A stretch of DNA of 64,000 nt, taken from Corynebacterium afermentans subsp. lipophilum. Its GTDB lineage: Bacteria; Actinomycetota; Actinomycetes; Mycobacteriales; Mycobacteriaceae. The position numbers and the translations under genes are program-made. This document shows positions 8,071 through 17,126 of this stretch, piece by piece. The notes beneath the pieces are model-generated. The model did not search any database, was not told the DNA's origin, and saw nothing but the letters and a program-made list of their open reading frames with translations. Every line of letters starts with the position of its first letter. Within the stretch, counting starts at the first letter, position 1. Where the stretch lies: assembly GCF_030408375.1 (NCBI RefSeq), contig NZ_CP046530.1:186001-250000 (forward strand), given 5' to 3'.

Positions 8071-9096
8071 ATGAGGGCGCTGAAACGCATTGGCAAAGTG
8101 GCGGCGTGGTGCGTTGCCGTGGTTGCGGTGCTGGCGCTTGTGGTGGCCGGCCTGCGTGCCTACAACGCGAACAAGTACCCGATCGCGCAGATCGAAGCCT
8201 CGGGCGGTGCCAGCGCGGCGGAGTACCCGCAAAGTGATCACGTGCGCAAGATTTCCGGCGACTACTTCAACGGCTTCCACTTCCTGCCCGCCGACGGCGC
8301 GGCCGAACGCCGTGGCGTGGTGGTGGTCTACGGCGGGTCCGAGGGCTCGCCGGACTACTCGCGCGCGGAACGGCTGGCCCAGGACGGCTACGAAGTGCTC
8401 AGCCTGTACTTCTTCGGCCAGGACAACCAGCGCCCCACGCTGGCCGAGGTGCCCCTAGAGCAATTCGACGAGGTCACCGGCTACATCGAAGAGCACGTGA
8501 CGGACCCGTCCCCGGTGACGGTGGTGGGCACCTCCAAGGGGGCGGAGTTTGCGTCGCTTTTGGCCGCCAACGGGTTCGCGGTGGACAACCTCGTCGCGTT
8601 CGTGCCCGCGCACTACTCCTACAGCGGCCTGGATTTCTCTACCGGCCAAGACCTGCCGTCGTTCACCCTGCGGGGCGAGGCGGTGCCGTTCGCGTCCTTC
8701 AGGCAGTCCGGCGTACTCACGGGGCTGAACATGCTCGGTCGCATGATCGCGGCGTACCCGGTGGCCTACCGGCCGACCTACGAGGGGGCGGCCAGCTCCG
8801 CCGAGGATGCCGCCCGGATCGAGCTTGGCGGCTTCGACGGCAACGCCGTGTTCTTCGGCGCCGGCGACGACCGGATGTGGCAGTCCGACGTCGCAGCGCG
8901 TGCGCTGGCGGAACAGTCCCCGCGCGCCGAGGCGCACGTTTTTGAGGACGCGGGCCACATCTTCTTCGAGGACTCGGGCGCGCAGCAGAACGGCTGGCAG
9001 ATCATGTTCGGTGGCACGCAGGAGGCCAACCGGCACGCCCACGACGAGTCTTGGCAGGTGCTGAGCCAGGGCCTGGCCGAGTGGCACGGACAGTAG
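8071..9096 (+). CDS. Membrane-anchored alpha/beta hydrolase (acyl-CoA thioesterase BAAT-like)
   Basis: A 341-residue alpha/beta hydrolase with an N-terminal signal anchor (residues 10-29). The nucleophile elbow is GTSKGAE (Ser near 152), the oxyanion region VVVVYGGSEGSP is near 83-94, and a C-terminal His lies in DAGHIFFE near 295. The arrangement resembles BAAT/acyl-CoA thioester hydrolase C-terminal-domain proteins. Substrate is unknown. It converges with the HAD phosphatase gene. Confidence 0.75.
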   Translation: MRALKRIGKVAAWCVAVVAVLALVVAGLRAYNANKYPIAQIEASGGASAAEYPQSDHVRKISGDYFNGFHFLPADGAAERRGVVVVYGGSEGSPDYSRAERLAQDGYEVLSLYFFGQDNQRPTLAEVPLEQFDEVTGYIEEHVTDPSPVTVVGTSKGAEFASLLAANGFAVDNLVAFVPAHYSYSGLDFSTGQDLPSFTLRGEAVPFASFRQSGVLTGLNMLGRMIAAYPVAYRPTYEGAASSAEDAARIELGGFDGNAVFFGAGDDRMWQSDVAARALAEQSPRAEAHVFEDAGHIFFEDSGAQQNGWQIMFGGTQEANRHAHDESWQVLSQGLAEWHGQ

Positions 9097-9103
9097 AGGT
9101 GGC

Positions 9104-9916
9104 TTACGCCGAGCGCTCGTCGTTGCTGCCGCCCATGGCGCGGGCGATGAGGATGCCGGCAACCGCCAGGGCGGTCACGCCCGCGATCACGCCGGCGCCG
9201 ATGCCCACCTCGCGCGCGTTGGGCATCTGGAACAACGGCTCCGGGTTTTTGAAGGTGCGGGCCTGCCAGCCGTTGGCCAGCGCGTGCTTCTTCAGCGCCC
9301 GGTCCGGGTTCACGGCCACCGGGTTGCCCACCAGCTCCAGCATGGGGATGTCGGTGGCGGAGTCGGAGTACGCGTAGCTGTTGTCCAGGTCGAAGTCGTG
9401 CTCGGCGGCGAATTGGCGCACCGCCTCGGCCTTCGCGTCGCCTTTGAGGTAGCGGGTGATTTCGCCGGTGAGCTTGCCGTTTTCAACGGCCATTTCGGTG
9501 GCCACCACGGTGTCCACGCCGAGTTCCTCGGCGATCGGCTCCACCAGGATTTTCGCGGAGGCGGAGATGATGATGACGTGGTGGCCGGCGGCGACGTGGT
9601 CGTCGATAAGCTGGCGCGCCTCGGCGTAAATGGCGGGGGCGACGACCTCGCGCAGGGTGTCGCGGGTGATGCGCTGGATGTCCTTGACATCCCAGCCGGC
9701 GACCATCTGCGCCAGCGCGTCGCGCGTGGAGTCCATCTTCTGGCTGGACTGGCCCACCAGCATGTACTGCGCTTTGGTGATGTAGAGCTCCCAGGCTTCC
9801 TGGCGGGTGATCATCCCGTTGTTCAGGAATTCCTTGCCGAAGGCGAACGCGGACGACGTCGCAATGATCGTCTTGTCCAGGTCGAAGAAGGCCGCCACCG
9901 GCGTGTTAGCAGACAT
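9104..9916 (-). CDS. HAD-superfamily IB phosphatase with C-terminal membrane anchor
   Basis: A 270-residue HAD-IB family hydrolase (SerB-like). Motif I FFDLDKTII is at 11-19, motif II is near IIISASAK, and motif III/IV is near YAYSDSATDIPML. A single transmembrane helix (about 238-259) ends the protein, which may tether it to the membrane. The M. tuberculosis counterpart by position is Rv3661, next to the ssd/tad cluster. Substrate not evident; small phosphomonoesters or lipid phosphates are possible. Confidence 0.8.
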   Translation of the reverse strand: MSANTPVAAFFDLDKTIIATSSAFAFGKEFLNNGMITRQEAWELYITKAQYMLVGQSSQKMDSTRDALAQMVAGWDVKDIQRITRDTLREVVAPAIYAEARQLIDDHVAAGHHVIIISASAKILVEPIAEELGVDTVVATEMAVENGKLTGEITRYLKGDAKAEAVRQFAAEHDFDLDNSYAYSDSATDIPMLELVGNPVAVNPDRALKKHALANGWQARTFKNPEPLFQMPNAREVGIGAGVIAGVTALAVAGILIARAMGGSNDERSA

Positions 9917-9983
9917 ACTCCTGCAGTGTAGACCCCAATCCCTACGGCTGCGTAGCTAATGCCTGAGAAACCAGTGTGACGTG

Positions 9984-10095
9984 TGGTGCAACTTATCCAC
10001 AGGGGAATTGTTGAAGCGTCCGCAAGTAGGGTGGGTTATCCACAGAAAAAATTTTGGCCATTGTTTCGGGGTTGTCGCGGTTGCACGCTACCGCC
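9984..10095 (+). promoter_or_regulatory. Leader of the ssd/tad operon with two perfect DnaA boxes
   Basis: TTATCCACA occurs at 9993-10001 and 10036-10044. From 10008 to about 10080 the sequence aligns with the leader of the HNH nuclease gene (20824-20895): 26 of 38 bases match without gaps up to the second DnaA box, then a TTTGG-N3-TTGTT-CGGG block. TTGTCGCGG at 10072 followed after eight bases by TA resembles the PafBC-type DNA-damage promoter (TTGTCRGTG-N8-TAnnnT). Regulation by DnaA or PafBC is inferred only. Confidence 0.5.
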
Positions 10096-11112
10096 ATGAC
10101 ACACACGAACACAGGCCCCATCGTCGTCGCGGTCGCGGACCCGGCGCTGCACTCCGAAGCCATCCACATCGCCGCCGCCACAGGCCGCAAGGTCATCGAC
10201 GCCGCCGACGACACCCAGCTCGCCCGCCACGCACCCAAGGCGCATGCCTTGCTTATCGACGACCTCCGGGCCCCCTCCCTACACCCCCAACCACGGGGAC
10301 CGAACGTGTTTACCGTGGTAGCGGACACCGCCCCGGCCGCGACGCGCGAGGACGTCTTCGCCCTGCCCGCGCAGGCCGCGGACGTGCTGCGCAGCATCGG
10401 CGCGCTGGCGCTGGCGCCGACGGCGCACACGGCACGCGGCAAGGTGGTCGCCGTCCTCGGCGCGTGCGGCGGGGCTGGCGCATCGGTGCTTTCCGCGGCG
10501 CTGTGCCGCGTGGCGGGCGACGCCACGTTGATCGACGCCCACCAGTTCTCCGGCGGACTGGACCTGCTGCTGGGCCTGGAGGCCACGCCCGGCGCGCGCT
10601 GGGGCGAAATCGATTTCACCGCCGGCGGGGCGGTCTCGCGCGCGGAGCTGCGCGGGGCGCTGCCCGCCACCGAGGACGACACCGCCTTGCTGACGTTTCC
10701 GCGCACAACGGTGGCGGATCCGTTCCGGCTCTCGCCCGAGGAGCTCAACGCGGTGGTGCATGCCGCCGGCACGGAGGGCCTGACTGTGGTGGATACGCCG
10801 ATTGCGCTGCTGCCGGACCGATGCGACCTCGCCGTGGTGGTGCTGCGCCCGGAGCTGCGCGCCGCCGCTGCCACCGCCCGGGTCGTCGCCGAGTGCAACG
10901 CCGCTGGGGTGGCCAATGCGCTACTGCTGCGCCAGAGTTCCTGGGCATCGCTTCAGCCAGCGCAGGTGGAGGACACGGCGAAAGCGCCCGTGATCGCGCA
11001 GGTGCAGCAGGTCCGGGGGCTGACCAAGCAGCTGGACCAGTCCGGCCTGCCGGCGAAGCTGCCGCGCACGCTGAACCGCGCCGCCGAGGCTGTGCTGGGG
11101 GAGGTGGCCTAA
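10096..11112 (+). CDS. ssd: Septum-site-determining/TadZ-like protein Ssd
   Basis: A 338-residue MinD/CpaE-like protein heading the Tad operon. A receiver-like N-terminal domain is followed by a deviant ATPase domain. The P-loop region AVLGACGGAGASVLSAAL (about 117-134) lacks the usual GKT/GKS lysine, as in CpaE/TadZ proteins that position pili at the pole. The counterpart by context is Rv3660c (Ssd), described as affecting septum formation. The frame extends upstream to 10054, but the ATG at 10096 (MTHTNTGPIVVAVADP) fits homologues. It ends two bases before tadA begins. Confidence 0.8.
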   Translation: MTHTNTGPIVVAVADPALHSEAIHIAAATGRKVIDAADDTQLARHAPKAHALLIDDLRAPSLHPQPRGPNVFTVVADTAPAATREDVFALPAQAADVLRSIGALALAPTAHTARGKVVAVLGACGGAGASVLSAALCRVAGDATLIDAHQFSGGLDLLLGLEATPGARWGEIDFTAGGAVSRAELRGALPATEDDTALLTFPRTTVADPFRLSPEELNAVVHAAGTEGLTVVDTPIALLPDRCDLAVVVLRPELRAAAATARVVAECNAAGVANALLLRQSSWASLQPAQVEDTAKAPVIAQVQQVRGLTKQLDQSGLPAKLPRTLNRAAEAVLGEVA

Positions 11113-12234
11113 ATGGACGACGTGCTCGCCCGCGTGAAGCGCCGCCTGGCCGACGAGCTAGCCCAGCCCGACCCGGCGCGCATCGCCGCGATCATCCGCG
11201 AAGAAGCGGTGGTGATCAGCGACATCGGAGTGTTAGACATCATGCGCAAGCTTCGCGACGACACCACGGGCGCCGGGCCCTTAGAAGCCATCCTGGCGGA
11301 CCCGGCCGTGACCGACATTTGCGTCAACGCCCCAGACGAGGTGTACGTGGACACCGGGCAGGGGCTGGAGCGGACGAGCCTGACGTTCGACTCGGAAGCC
11401 TCCGTGCGCCGCCTGGCCACCCGCCTGGCCGTCAGCTGCGGGCGCAGACTGGACGACGCGCAGCCGTTCTGCGACGGGCACGTCACCCGCGACGACGGCA
11501 CCCTGTTGCGCTTCCACGCCGTGCTCGCACCGACCGCCCAGGCGGGCACCTGCATCTCCCTGCGCGTGCTGCGCACTGCCTCGGCCACGTTGGACGACTT
11601 GGTGGCGCGCGGCGCTCTCGACGATGAGAGGGCGGCGCTGGTGCGGGGGATCGTCGCCAAGCGAAAGGCGTTCGTGGTCGTCGGCGGCACCGGCTCCGGC
11701 AAGACCACGCTGCTGTCCGCCCTGCTCGCGGAGGCGGATCCGGCCGAGCGCATCGTGGCGATTGAAGACACGCTCGAGCTCACGCCGGACCATCCGCACG
11801 TGGTGAACCTGACCAGCCGCGGCGCCAACGCCGACGGGGCTGGCGCGATCACGATCGCGGACCTGGTGCGCCAATCGCTGCGCATGCGCCCGGACCGCAT
11901 CGTCGTCGGCGAGATCCGCGGCGGGGAAGTGGTGGACCTGCTCGCCGCGCTCAACACCGGCCACGACGGCGGCGCCGGCACCCTGCACGCCAACTCCATC
12001 GAGGAGGTGCCCGCCCGCTTCGAGGCGCTCGCCGCACTCGGCGGGATGGACCGCGCCGGGCTGCACGCCCAGCTCGCCGCCGCCATCGACGTGGTGCTGG
12101 TGGTCAAACGACGCACCGACGGCACCCGCTACCTGCAGCAGATCGGTGTGCTCGAGGGCGAGCCGGTGCGCGCGAAGGTGGTCTGGGACGCCGAGCGCGG
12201 CGAGCTGGACGGCTACGAGGAGCTGGCCCGATGA
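11113..12234 (+). CDS. tadA: Tad pilus assembly ATPase (TadA/CpaF family)
   Basis: A 373-residue secretion ATPase that powers Flp pilus assembly and possibly retraction. Walker A is GGTGSGKTTLL (about 193-203), the Asp/Glu box is IVAIEDTLEL, and the Walker B region is RMRPDRIVVGEIRGGE, followed by the His box HDGGAGTLHANS. An N-terminal CpaF-type helical domain is present. TadA, B and C overlap by four bases (ATGA), showing a tightly coupled operon. The set lacks prepilin peptidase and TadD/RcpC genes here, as usual in actinobacterial tad loci. Confidence 0.9.
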   Translation: MDDVLARVKRRLADELAQPDPARIAAIIREEAVVISDIGVLDIMRKLRDDTTGAGPLEAILADPAVTDICVNAPDEVYVDTGQGLERTSLTFDSEASVRRLATRLAVSCGRRLDDAQPFCDGHVTRDDGTLLRFHAVLAPTAQAGTCISLRVLRTASATLDDLVARGALDDERAALVRGIVAKRKAFVVVGGTGSGKTTLLSALLAEADPAERIVAIEDTLELTPDHPHVVNLTSRGANADGAGAITIADLVRQSLRMRPDRIVVGEIRGGEVVDLLAALNTGHDGGAGTLHANSIEEVPARFEALAALGGMDRAGLHAQLAAAIDVVLVVKRRTDGTRYLQQIGVLEGEPVRAKVVWDAERGELDGYEELAR

Positions 12235-12974
12235 TCGCCGTGGTACTCCTCGCCTGCGCTGTCGCCGTCGCCGCGCCGTCGCCCGTGTACCGGATGGTTG
12301 AGCGCACCCTGCGGCCCGCGCCTCGGCTCATCCCGGCCGCTGTGACGCTCGCAGCTGTTGGCGCGGTGGTGTTCGGCCGGGTCAGCCTGGTGGTCGCCGC
12401 GGCCATGGCCGGCGCGACGCTGGTGCACGTGCTGCGCGCCCGCCGCGACGACAGAGCCGCCCGGCGGCGCAGCGAGGCGGCCGCGACGTACCTCGGTGCG
12501 GTGTCCACCAACCTGCAGGCCGGCGCCGCCATGCCGGACGCGCTCGCGCGTGCCGCCGAGCAGGTGCCGCCGCCGTTGCAGCAAGAAGCTGCCCGCCTAA
12601 CGCAGCTTGCCCGCTCCGGTGCGACGCTGGAGACCCACGTGCCGGAGCTTGAGCGCCTCGGCACGCTGTGGGCCCTGTCGGTCTCGCGCGGGGTGCCGCT
12701 GGCGAAGCTGGTCGCCGCACTTCGCGACGACATCGACCACGCCAACCGCCACCGCGACGCCACCCGCGCAGCCCTCGCCGGCCCGCAGACCACCGCCGTG
12801 GTGCTGGCGCTGCTGCCGATTGCCGGGGTGCTCATGGGCACCGCGATGGGCGCGAAACCGCTGGCGTTTCTCACCGGCGGCGGGCTCGGCGGGGTGCTGC
12901 TGGTTGTCGGCACCGCGCTGGTGTGCGCCGGGGTTGCGGTTTCGCGCCGCATCATCGAGGGGGCCAGCGCATGA
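12231..12974 (+). CDS. tadB: Tad pilus inner-membrane platform protein TadB
   Basis: A 247-residue T2SSF-type membrane protein. N-terminal helices (about 1-20 and 30-65) precede a cytoplasmic helical domain with the conserved segment around ELERLGTLWALSVSRGVPLA (about 143-162). Two C-terminal transmembrane helices follow (about 182-203 and 213-236). It forms the platform with TadC on which the TadA ATPase acts. Start overlaps the tadA stop. Confidence 0.85.
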   Translation: MIAVVLLACAVAVAAPSPVYRMVERTLRPAPRLIPAAVTLAAVGAVVFGRVSLVVAAAMAGATLVHVLRARRDDRAARRRSEAAATYLGAVSTNLQAGAAMPDALARAAEQVPPPLQQEAARLTQLARSGATLETHVPELERLGTLWALSVSRGVPLAKLVAALRDDIDHANRHRDATRAALAGPQTTAVVLALLPIAGVLMGTAMGAKPLAFLTGGGLGGVLLVVGTALVCAGVAVSRRIIEGASA

Positions 12975-13519
12975 TCGGCCTCGTTCCCGCACTCCTTGTC
13001 GCCGCGGCACTGTGCGTCGCACCGGCCGGGCCAGGCAGCCGCGTCACCGCAACCACGCCGAAGGCGCCCCGAGACGGCCCCACAGGGGCCGACCCGGAGC
13101 GCTGCGCCAGCGACATCGAAGTGTTCGCGGCATGCGTCTCAGCAGGCCTGCCCGCCGCCACCGCGGCAGCTGCCGTCGCCGACACCCACGGCGAACGCAG
13201 CCCGTGGCGCACCGTGGCCTCGCTGACGGCGCTGGGGGTTGAACCCCAGCGCGCCTGGGCCGTGATCCGCCACCTGCCAGGCGGCGAGGATCTCGCCGGG
13301 CTTGTTGCCCTATCCGCCACCTCCGGAACCTCGCTGGCCGCAGGCTGCGGGCGCATCGCCGCCCAGCTGCGCGCGTGCGCGGGGGACCGGGCCAAAGCCA
13401 AAGCGGAACGCGCTGGCGTGCTCATCGCCATCCCGCTGACCGCGTTTTTCCTGCCGGCGTTTTTCGTCCTCGGGCTCGCGCCCGCGGTGATCAGCCTCGG
13501 CACCTCACTGATCAACTAG
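12971..13519 (+). CDS. tadC: Tad pilus inner-membrane platform protein TadC
   Basis: A 182-residue protein with a T2SSF domain. The signature GEDLAGLVALSATSGTSLA (about 97-115) is followed by two hydrophobic segments at the C-terminus (about 147-180). The N-terminus is a short hydrophobic segment that may be a membrane helix or signal. It starts at ATG 12971 overlapping the tadB stop. It is shorter than TadC of Gram-negative bacteria, in line with actinobacterial versions. Confidence 0.82.
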   Translation: MIGLVPALLVAAALCVAPAGPGSRVTATTPKAPRDGPTGADPERCASDIEVFAACVSAGLPAATAAAAVADTHGERSPWRTVASLTALGVEPQRAWAVIRHLPGGEDLAGLVALSATSGTSLAAGCGRIAAQLRACAGDRAKAKAERAGVLIAIPLTAFFLPAFFVLGLAPAVISLGTSLIN

Positions 13520-13532
13520 AAGGAGTTTTCCC

Positions 13533-13754
13533 ATGCACCATCTCAATTCCGCACTCACCACTGCCTACCTGTACGCTGCCTCGAGAGCTCAGAAAATGCG
13601 CTCTGACCAGGGCATGTCGACCATCGAGTATGCCTTTGGCAGCCTCGCGGCCGCGGCCCTGGCCGGCGTGCTGTACCTCGTGGTCAACGGCGACGCCGTC
13701 ACCAACGCCATCGAAAGCGTCATCACCGACGCGCTGAGCAACACGCCGGGCTAA
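13533..13754 (+). CDS. Flp-type pilin (DUF4244)
   Basis: A 73-residue prepilin. A basic leader ends at ...MRSDQG and cleavage before MSTIEYAFGSLAAAALAGV gives a mature pilin with the essential Glu at position 5 and an adjacent Tyr, the Flp signature, then a single hydrophobic helix. A strong AGAAGGAG ribosome binding site lies upstream, suggesting high expression compared with the assembly genes. Its counterpart in M. tuberculosis is the Rv3656c type. It would be the main structural subunit of the pilus. Confidence 0.85.
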   Translation: MHHLNSALTTAYLYAASRAQKMRSDQGMSTIEYAFGSLAAAALAGVLYLVVNGDAVTNAIESVITDALSNTPG

Positions 13755-14023
13755 TGAGCACCATCGAAACCGCGCTGTCGCTGTCGGCCCTCGTGGTGGT
13801 CACCGCCGCGATCGTGGGCGGGATCGCCACCGTTGCCGCCTACATCACGGCCGTGGACATCGCAGGCGCCGCCGCCCGCGCCCACGCCCTGGGGGTGGAC
13901 TACGCCGCGCCCCGCGGCGAGGTCGCCGTCACCGAAAACGCGGGCTTGGCCACCGCCGCGGCCTCGGTTCCGGCGCCGATCGGCACCATGCGCGCCACCG
14001 CCGTGTTCCCCGTGGAGTTCTAG
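13754..14023 (+). CDS. TadE-like minor pilin
   Basis: An 89-residue protein beginning MSTIETALSLSALVVVTAAI. It has a pilin-like start (Glu at position 5, then a hydrophobic helix at about 9-33) but almost no leader, and a small extracellular domain. The ATG overlaps the pilin TAA by one base. TadE-like pseudopilins are thought to prime or cap Tad pili. Confidence 0.78.
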   Translation: MSTIETALSLSALVVVTAAIVGGIATVAAYITAVDIAGAAARAHALGVDYAAPRGEVAVTENAGLATAAASVPAPIGTMRATAVFPVEF

Positions 14024-14338
14024 ATGCGTTTGCTTTCTAGCGACGGCTCCGCCACCGTCACCGCCACCGGCATCATCACCTCCGTGGTCTCGCTCGCGCT
14101 GGCGGTGGTGGCGTTCGGGGTGCATGTGTCTGACACGCACCGGGCCCGCGTCGCTGCCGACCTCGCCGCGGTGGCCGGGGCGACCGCGATGTATCACGGC
14201 GCCGACGCCTGTGCCAGCGCCGATCGCACCGCGGAGCTCAACGGCGCGCGCGTGGTGTCCTGCGACGTCACCGCAGGCGACGTCGTGGTGGCAGCCACCC
14301 GCCGCCGGGCGGAGGCCGCCGCCCGCGCCGGGCCGTGA
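14024..14338 (+). CDS. Rv3654c-type TadE-like protein
   Basis: A 104-residue protein with a short leader (MRLLSSDGSATVTATGI), one hydrophobic helix (about 18-36) and a Cys pair (Cys63, Cys81) in the extracellular part. It matches the 'Rv3654c family TadE-like' proteins that occur beside DECH-box helicases. Starts immediately after the preceding stop and ends the tad operon. Confidence 0.78.
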   Translation: MRLLSSDGSATVTATGIITSVVSLALAVVAFGVHVSDTHRARVAADLAAVAGATAMYHGADACASADRTAELNGARVVSCDVTAGDVVVAATRRRAEAAARAGP

Positions 14339-14350
14339 CCTACGCACCGC

Positions 14351-16702
14351 CTAGCGCGGTGCCCCGCCCGCCGTCATGGTCACAAGCGCGCCGAGCAGCT
14401 TCAGCGCGGCGCGCTTGTCCAGCGGCTGGTTGCCGTTGCCGCACTTCGGCGACTGCACGCACGACGGGCAGCCGTCCTCGCAGCCGCATGAGCGCACGGT
14501 CTCCCAGGTCGCCTCGATCCACTCGTGGAAGCGGGCGAAGCCCTCGTCGGCGAAACCCGCGCCGCCGGGGTGGCCGTCGTAGACGAACACCGTGGGCAAC
14601 ATCGTGTCCGGGTGCAGCGCGGTGGACACGCCGCCGATGTCCCAGCGGTCGCACGTTGCCAAAAGCGGCAGCAGCCCGATCGCGGCGTGCTCGGCGGCGT
14701 GCAGCGCGCCCGGGATCTCGCCGGCGGTAATGCCCAGCTCGTCCAGCACCATCGGGTCGATGGTGTACGCCACCGCGCGGGTGACCAGGCGCTGCTCGGG
14801 CAGGTCGAGGGGGATGTGTTCGCTGACGGTGCCGTCGGAAAGCCGCACCACGTAACCGGTGACGCGGTCGATGACCACCACGTCAACGCTGGCCACCCAC
14901 AGCCCCGGCGAGGGGTTGACCAGCTGGTGAGCCTCGCCCAGGATCGTGATGTCCGTCGTCGAGCGCGCCTGCGTGGAGTAGTCCGGCCGCTCCGGCGCCA
15001 CGAGTGCCACGTAGTCGTCCAGATCCAGCGCCTGGACCACGAAGTACTCGCCCTGGTGGATGTACACCGCCCCGTCGTGCACCTGGCTCATCGCGCGCGC
15101 CGCGTCCACGGTGCCGAGCAGCCGCCCGTCGGTGACGTCCACGATCATCACCTGCTCACCAACCCCGCCGCGCAGCGACACCGAGGCGTGCGCCGACTCC
15201 GGCGTGACCTCGCCGTCCAGCTGCGGCACCGCGAACCAGCCGGCCGGCCGGCGGCGCAACAAGCCTGCGGCTGTCAGGTCGTCCACCACGTCGCGCGCAC
15301 CGAACGCCTCCACGTCGGCCTCACTCAACGGCCGCTCCACCGCGGCGCAGTACACGTGCCCGCGCAAAATGAACGGGTTGGTGGGGTCGAACACCGAATT
15401 CTCCACCGGCGTGCCCAGAAGCGCGTCGGGGTGGTGGACCAGGTAGGTGTCCATCGGCTCGTCGCGCGCCACCAGCACCGCAACCGAGCTCTGCCCGCGC
15501 CGGCCCGCGCGCCCCGCCTGCTGGCGAAACGACGCCACCGTGCCCGGAAACCCCGCCATCACCACCGCGTCCAAGCCGCCGACGTCGATGCCCAGCTCCA
15601 GCGCGTTCGTGGACGCCACGCCCAACAGCTCACCGTTGTCCAGGCGGCGCTCCAGCTCGCGGCGGTCCTCCGCCAAATACCCCGCCCGGTACGGCGCGAC
15701 CCGCTCGGCCACATCAGCGCGGCCCGCCGCCGACAGGTGCTCCTGGGTGCGCATCGCCACCGTCTCCGCGGCGCGCCGGGACCGCACGAACGTCAACGTC
15801 CGCGCACCCTGCAGCAACAGCTCCGCCGACACCGAAGCAGCCTCCGTGGTGGCGGGGTAGCGCACCGGCGCGCCACCTTCGCCTTCCGCCCCTTCGATGA
15901 AGCCGGGCTCCCACAACACGATGGTGCGCTCGCCGGCCGGGGCGGCGTCGTCGGTTATGGCCACCGCCTCGCGGCCGCTCAACCGGCGAGCCTGCCCCGC
16001 CGGGTCCGCCGCGGTGGCGGAGGCGTAAATCACCGTCGGCGACGCACCGTAGGCGGCCGCGATGCGCAACAGCCGTCGCAGCACCAGCGCCACATTCGCG
16101 CCGAAGACTCCCCGGTAGGTGTGGCACTCGTCCACCACAACGTACTTCAAATGCCGCAGCACCCGCGCCCACCGCGCGTGCGAGCCCAATACAGACGCGT
16201 GCAGCATGTCCGGGTTGGTGAACACATAGCGCGTGTGCTCCCTAATGCCCGCGCGCGACTCCGCGGGCGTGTCCCCGTCGTAAGGCGCCGGGTGGATGCC
16301 CTCCAGCCCCGCGGCCTGCACCATCCGCAGCGTGGCCTGCAGCTGGTCCGAGCCCAGCGCCTTCGTCGGCGTCAGATACACCGCGCACGCCGTCGGATCC
16401 TGCGCCAACGTGGTCAGCACCGGCAGTTGGTAGCCCAAAGACTTGCCGGAAGACGTCCCCGTCGCCACCACCACATCGCTGCAGCGCCACGCATGTTCTG
16501 CGCACTGGGCTTGGTGGAGGTAGGGGGAGGCGAAGCCTTCGTCGATAAGCAATTGCTTCAAACGCGGCTCCACCCACCCCGGCCACTCGCCGTAACGGGC
16601 GTGACGTGCGGGAACGTGCTCGACATGCGTGATCGTCGCCGCGGGGTGGCGGCGCTTCAGCGCGCCGAGCAGCTCAGTACCGAACGGGGAAACCATAATC
16701 AC
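14351..16702 (-). CDS. DECH-box helicase with DUF1998 zinc-cysteine domain
   Basis: A 783-residue superfamily-2 helicase. Motif I is GTSSGKS (82-88), motif II DECH is near 193 ([11 protein letters not shown]), motif III is SATAADP, and motif VI is [10 protein letters not shown]. The C-terminal region carries a four-cysteine site ([17 protein letters not shown]). This is the family found next to Tad genes in actinobacteria (Rv3649 type), which suggests a nucleic-acid role linked to that locus, though here the gene converges on the operon. An ATG two codons in (16696) is an alternative start. Confidence 0.88.
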   Translation of the reverse strand: MIMVSPFGTELLGALKRRHPAATITHVEHVPARHARYGEWPGWVEPRLKQLLIDEGFASPYLHQAQCAEHAWRCSDVVVATGTSSGKSLGYQLPVLTTLAQDPTACAVYLTPTKALGSDQLQATLRMVQAAGLEGIHPAPYDGDTPAESRAGIREHTRYVFTNPDMLHASVLGSHARWARVLRHLKYVVVDECHTYRGVFGANVALVLRRLLRIAAAYGASPTVIYASATAADPAGQARRLSGREAVAITDDAAPAGERTIVLWEPGFIEGAEGEGGAPVRYPATTEAASVSAELLLQGARTLTFVRSRRAAETVAMRTQEHLSAAGRADVAERVAPYRAGYLAEDRRELERRLDNGELLGVASTNALELGIDVGGLDAVVMAGFPGTVASFRQQAGRAGRRGQSSVAVLVARDEPMDTYLVHHPDALLGTPVENSVFDPTNPFILRGHVYCAAVERPLSEADVEAFGARDVVDDLTAAGLLRRRPAGWFAVPQLDGEVTPESAHASVSLRGGVGEQVMIVDVTDGRLLGTVDAARAMSQVHDGAVYIHQGEYFVVQALDLDDYVALVAPERPDYSTQARSTTDITILGEAHQLVNPSPGLWVASVDVVVIDRVTGYVVRLSDGTVSEHIPLDLPEQRLVTRAVAYTIDPMVLDELGITAGEIPGALHAAEHAAIGLLPLLATCDRWDIGGVSTALHPDTMLPTVFVYDGHPGGAGFADEGFARFHEWIEATWETVRSCGCEDGCPSCVQSPKCGNGNQPLDKRAALKLLGALVTMTAGGAPR

Positions 16703-16876
16703 AGGGAAGTATGCCAGTTCCCAGTGCTAAGGCCCGCACTTCATGGCACACTAGGTGGCGGTCACAGATTTTGTGTGCGCCCGAAGCGGTGCTCGCGAGG
16801 ATTGTGCACGCGGGCACCAGGACCCGTTAGGCCCTGGTGGACGACATCTCTACGCAAATTTTTGAAAGGTTTCACC
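16703..16876 (+). promoter_or_regulatory. Promoter and long structured leader of the cold-shock gene
   Basis: The gap between the helicase start and cspA contains a hairpin-forming stretch (ACCAGG...CCTGGT at about 16818-16840) and an AAAGG ribosome binding site at 16865. Long structured leaders are usual for cold-shock mRNAs. No exact promoter assigned. Confidence 0.4.
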
Positions 16877-17080
16877 ATGGCAACCGGTACCGTGAAGTGG
16901 TTCAACGCCGAAAAGGGCTTCGGCTTCATCGCCCCGGACGACGGCTCCTCCGACGTCTTCGTCCACTACTCCGAAATCCAGGGCTCCGGCTTCCGCACCC
17001 TGGAAGAAAACCAGCAGGTCGAGTTCGAGGTCGGCGAGGGCGCCAAGGGGCCGCAGGCACAGCAGGTGCGCGCGCTCTAA
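16877..17080 (+). CDS. cspA: Cold-shock protein CspA
   Basis: A 67-residue single cold-shock domain. RNP-1 is GFGFIAP (about 15-21) and RNP-2 is DVFVHYSEI (about 27-35). It binds single-stranded RNA and DNA and acts as an RNA chaperone. The frame is open far upstream in antisense to the helicase, but ATG 16877 with its ribosome binding site is clearly the start. It is followed by a strong terminator. Confidence 0.95.
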   Translation: MATGTVKWFNAEKGFGFIAPDDGSSDVFVHYSEIQGSGFRTLEENQQVEFEVGEGAKGPQAQQVRAL

Positions 17081-17089
17081 GCACTCCTT

Positions 17090-17100
17090 GCTTATCGACG
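17090..17100 (+). repeat. Intergenic copy of the dispersed 11-mer GCTTATCGACG
   Basis: This copy lies outside any gene, between the cspA stop and the cspA terminator stem. It shows that the word is kept for its DNA sequence and not for a peptide. The whole family is described in the findings. Confidence 0.7.
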
Positions 17101-17126
17101 GGGCTTCGCTCGAAGCCCCGTTTTTT
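17099..17126 (+). terminator. Rho-independent terminator of cspA
   Basis: A ten-base perfect stem (CGGGGCTTCG / CGAAGCCCCG) with a two-base loop, followed by six T. Confidence 0.9.

Noticed and set aside
9993-10044. DnaA boxes as a replication origin
   Set aside because: Only two boxes, no AT-rich unwinding region of suitable size and no dnaA/dnaN nearby; a regulatory or relic leader is more likely.
13754-14338. TadE-like genes as one frameshifted gene
   Set aside because: Each has its own start, hydrophobic helix and stop, and two separate TadE-like genes are normal in actinobacterial tad loci.
14525-16876. Long frame antisense to the helicase ending in cspA
   Set aside because: Only its last 67 codons are coding (cspA); the rest mirrors the helicase.
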